A stretch of DNA of 64,000 nucleotides from an uncultured Pelagibacteraceae bacterium. Its GTDB lineage: Bacteria > Pseudomonadota > Alphaproteobacteria > Pelagibacterales > Pelagibacteraceae. Location: the NCBI GenBank assembly GCA_902589505.1, contig CACITE010000001.1:1-64000 (forward strand). The letters are read 5' to 3'. Both the position numbers and the translations under genes were made by a program. Position 1 is the stretch's first letter, and each line of letters starts with the position of its first letter. The notes under the pieces were generated by a model. That model saw only the letters and a list, made by a program, of their open reading frames with translations, was not told where the DNA came from and made no database searches. This document shows, piece by piece, positions 61,909 to 64,000 of the stretch.

Positions 61909-62853
61909 GTGACTAAGGAAATAAAAATATTACTTGCTTCACCTCGTGGATTTTGCGCTGGAGTAGATAGAGCTATTGAAATAGTAAAGAAAACTTTATC
62001 CAAGTACGGATCACCCGTTTATGTTAGACACGAAATTGTTCATAATGCACAAGTAGTTGAAAATCTAAAAAAACTTGGTGCTGTATTTGTTGAAGAACTT
62101 AATGAGATAGAGGATCGTTCAAGACCGGTGATTTTCTCAGCTCACGGAGTACCTAAATCCGTTCCTAAGGACGCTTCACTAAAAAAAATGTTTTACATAG
62201 ATGCAACTTGCCCCTTAGTTACAAAAGTCCATAGAGAGGCGGAATTTCTTTATAAAAATAATTATGAAATTATTCTTATAGGCCATAAAAATCATCCAGA
62301 GGTACTAGGAACGATGGGCCAGTTGCCTGCAAATTCCATTAAACTCATAGAAACAGTTAAGGATGCTGAAAATATAAAAATTGATAAAATAAAAAAACCC
62401 GTGGCCTATGTTACACAAACAACATTATCTGTTGATGACACAAAAGAAATAATTGAAGTATTAAAAAAAAAATTTACAAACATTAGATCTCCAATTAAAG
62501 AAGATATATGTTATGCCACTACAAATAGGCAAGAAGCAGTTAAAAAAATTGCACCTATGTGTGACATGTTTTTTGTAGTTGGAAGCAAAAATTCATCCAA
62601 TTCACAAAGACTAGTAGAAGTGGCAAAAAAATCTGGTTGCGCAGAATCCAGATTAATTTCATTTAATGAAAAGCTTCCAATAGATTTAATAACTAAGTGC
62701 AATAAGATAGGAATAACATCTGGTGCTTCAGCGCCAGAACAACTAGTTCAAAATCTAATATCGGAATTAAAAAAATTTTTTAATATTTCTACTGAGGAGA
62801 TTGTGCTTACAAAAGAAAATGTAACATTTAAATTGCCAAAGTCTTTAAACTAA
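61909..62853 (+). CDS. ispH: 4-hydroxy-3-methylbut-2-enyl diphosphate reductase
   Basis: The last enzyme of the MEP isoprenoid pathway, 314 residues. Its three 4Fe-4S cysteines appear in SPRGFCAGVDRAI, DATCPLVTKVH and EDICYATTNRQ, and catalytic residues in VGSKNSSNSQRL. It starts with GTG at 61909; the nearby ATG at 61905 is out of frame and ends after three codons. The position behind xsc suggests read-through transcription but no functional link. Confidence 0.95.
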   Translation: MTKEIKILLASPRGFCAGVDRAIEIVKKTLSKYGSPVYVRHEIVHNAQVVENLKKLGAVFVEELNEIEDRSRPVIFSAHGVPKSVPKDASLKKMFYIDATCPLVTKVHREAEFLYKNNYEIILIGHKNHPEVLGTMGQLPANSIKLIETVKDAENIKIDKIKKPVAYVTQTTLSVDDTKEIIEVLKKKFTNIRSPIKEDICYATTNRQEAVKKIAPMCDMFFVVGSKNSSNSQRLVEVAKKSGCAESRLISFNEKLPIDLITKCNKIGITSGASAPEQLVQNLISELKKFFNISTEEIVLTKENVTFKLPKSLN

Positions 62854-62857
62854 ATTT

Positions 62858-63229
62858 TTATTCTACAAAGGGTTTAAGATTTGGTTCAAGATAGTTTGGT
62901 CCCTTCATAACTTTTCCTTTTTCATTATAGATTGGCTTGCCGTCGTTACCCAATTTACTCATATTAGCTCTTTGAACTTCCTTAAAACATTTATCTAAGT
63001 CAATTCCATAAGCGCATCCAGCACCGTAGGTTACATAAAGAATATCAGTTAAAGCATCAGCAACCTCTTTTAAATCTTTATCTTTCATTGCTTGATTTAA
63101 TTCATTTAGCTCTTCTTTGATCAATTCAAATCTTAATTGCATAGTTTTTTCATCAGGAAATTGGGCTTTGGATCTTACTATTTGCCCAAAAGTTTTCATA
63201 AATGTTTTTACATCTTCAAAATTACTCAT
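62858..63229 (-). CDS. MazG-like nucleotide pyrophosphohydrolase
   Basis: A 123-residue all-helical pyrophosphohydrolase of the MazG/PRA-PH superfamily. The metal motif is LIKEELNELNQAMKDKDLKEVADALTDILYV (ExxE-x12-ExxD, residues about 37-67). It ends in a beta-like tail PNYLEPNLKPFVE. Members hydrolyse dNTPs or phosphoribosyl-ATP; the stand-alone type likely sanitises nucleotides. It is 15 bases downstream of the SDR gene. Confidence 0.82.
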   Translation of the reverse strand: MSNFEDVKTFMKTFGQIVRSKAQFPDEKTMQLRFELIKEELNELNQAMKDKDLKEVADALTDILYVTYGAGCAYGIDLDKCFKEVQRANMSKLGNDGKPIYNEKGKVMKGPNYLEPNLKPFVE

Positions 63230-63244
63230 AGGTTCCTTTCTTTT

Positions 63245-64000
63245 TTAAATTGCTGTCCAGCCACCATCTACCAATATTGAAGTTCCCGTGATCATTGATG
63301 AGGAGTCCGAAGCCAAAAAAGCAACCGTAGTTGCTACATCACTGAGCTCAGCAAATTTTCCCATAGGAATTTTTTTCAGCATGTCATTTTTAAATTTTCT
63401 ACTTTTTAAAAATTTTTTTGTCATGGGAGTTACAACAAAAGTTGGACACACAGTATTTACTCGAATATTGCTTTTGGCCAAATCAATAGCCATACCTTTA
63501 GTGAGACCCTCTAGACCTGCTTTTGTCATGTTATACACACTTCTTATTGGTCCACCTACATGCGCCATTTGAGATGACATATTTATAATAGACCCTCCGA
63601 TTTTTTTTCTATTTTTTGCTTCTAACATTTTTAATGTGCATAGCTGCGCTAAATGAAATGTTGATACAGTGTTAAGTTTTACAAGGTATTCCATATTTTT
63701 TTTCTGAACCTTAGTAAAATGTTCTGGAATATTTGTTCCAGCATTATTTACCAAAATATCAATTTTTTTTTGTTTATTTATAAGGTTTTTAATTTGATTA
63801 TAATTAGTAACGTCACAAACGTAAGAAGTACATTTTGTTTTAAACTTTTTTATAATTTTAGAAACTTTATCCAGGTCACTTTGTGTTCTGCTAATAATAA
63901 TAAGTTCAGCCCCGGCTTCGGCCAATGCTATTGCGCAAGCTTTTCCAATGCCTTTTCCTGCTCCTGTAACTAAGGCAACTTTTTTTTTAAGATTTATTTT
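63245..64000 (-). CDS. Short-chain dehydrogenase/reductase, 5' partial
   Basis: An SDR oxidoreductase that runs off the right edge. The track begins at an internal TTG (63925), but the frame stays open to 64000 and adds KKKVALVTGAGKGIGKACAIA, containing the NAD(P) motif TGAGKGIG. The catalytic set is NNAGTN, Ser of INMSS, and YNMTKAGLEGL (Tyr-x3-Lys). VNTVCPTFVVTPM and ILVDGGWTAI complete the C-terminus. The substrate is unknown; a sugar or hydroxy acid (3-oxoacyl-ACP-reductase-like branch) is likely. Only the first few residues are missing. Confidence 0.9.
   Translation of the reverse strand, partial: KINLKKKVALVTGAGKGIGKACAIALAEAGAELIIISRTQSDLDKVSKIIKKFKTKCTSYVCDVTNYNQIKNLINKQKKIDILVNNAGTNIPEHFTKVQKKNMEYLVKLNTVSTFHLAQLCTLKMLEAKNRKKIGGSIINMSSQMAHVGGPIRSVYNMTKAGLEGLTKGMAIDLAKSNIRVNTVCPTFVVTPMTKKFLKSRKFKNDMLKKIPMGKFAELSDVATTVAFLASDSSSMITGTSILVDGGWTAI

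Overview
The window is strongly AT-rich, gene-dense DNA with very short intergenic gaps and many 1-4 base gene overlaps. Gene content points to a streamlined marine alphaproteobacterium of the SAR11/Pelagibacter type: isocitrate lyase, betaine-homocysteine methyltransferase with dimethylglycine dehydrogenases, OpuA-type betaine uptake, a TPP-riboswitch-controlled ThiV-like symporter, AprM-AprB-AprA, Xsc, and a Fur-box-controlled FbpABC. The organism assignment is inference from gene content and base composition. No rRNA, tRNA, CRISPR array, IS element or prophage was recognised.

Layout. 1-4.9 kb: a peptide-type ABC transporter (binding protein cut by the left edge). 4.9-11.9 kb: isocitrate lyase, betaine-homocysteine methyltransferase, a dimethylglycine/sarcosine dehydrogenase, and betaine-binding protein plus permease with no ATPase next to them. 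11.9-21.6 kb: a divergent ten-gene cluster. Eight tightly packed minus-strand genes (Rieske oxygenase, DddP-like M24 enzyme, two paralogous 2OG-Fe oxygenases, class II aldolase, carnitine-dehydrogenase-like enzyme, GFA-type zinc protein, FrhB-like flavoprotein) face a plus-strand pair (short MetF-like reductase and a DmdA/GcvT-like methyltransferase). It reads as a catabolic route for a methylated zwitterion and is the best candidate here for an undescribed system. 21.6-30 kb: MarC, Yip1, small proteins, then a second dimethylglycine/sarcosine dehydrogenase co-transcribed with EtfB, EtfA and ETF:quinone oxidoreductase. 30-35.3 kb: HisI, FolE, an AcuI-like reductase with LysR regulator, bactofilin, and two less certain membrane-linked genes. 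35.3-41 kb: iron ABC transporter under a Fur box, then TPP riboswitch and ThiV. 41-49 kb: rhomboid, RseP, HU, glycosyltransferase, ABA4-like, RecX, CysQ, DUF3553, MnmA and a structured RNA. 49-52.6 kb: cystathionine lyase, MFS transporter, an APS-kinase-like/nucleotidyltransferase pair. 52.6-62 kb: CADD-type pABA synthase, then AprM-B-A with a cytochrome c, sulfolactate sulfo-lyase SuyAB and sulfoacetaldehyde acetyltransferase Xsc. 62-64 kb: IspH, a MazG-like protein and an SDR cut by the right edge.

Two themes link the regions. One is one-carbon and methyl metabolism: betaine, dimethylglycine and sarcosine feed folate-dependent enzymes and ETF, and FolE and CADD supply folate. The other is organosulfur use: SuyAB and Xsc release sulfite, which Apr can oxidise, while DddP-, DmdA- and AcuI-like enzymes suggest DMSP or acrylate chemistry. 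Nine or so small genes absent from the ORF track were found by reading gaps (22798, 36480, 45191, 46525, 49225 and a 24-codon leader at 33314 among them), and several track starts were moved on the basis of Shine-Dalgarno sequences or family N-termini.
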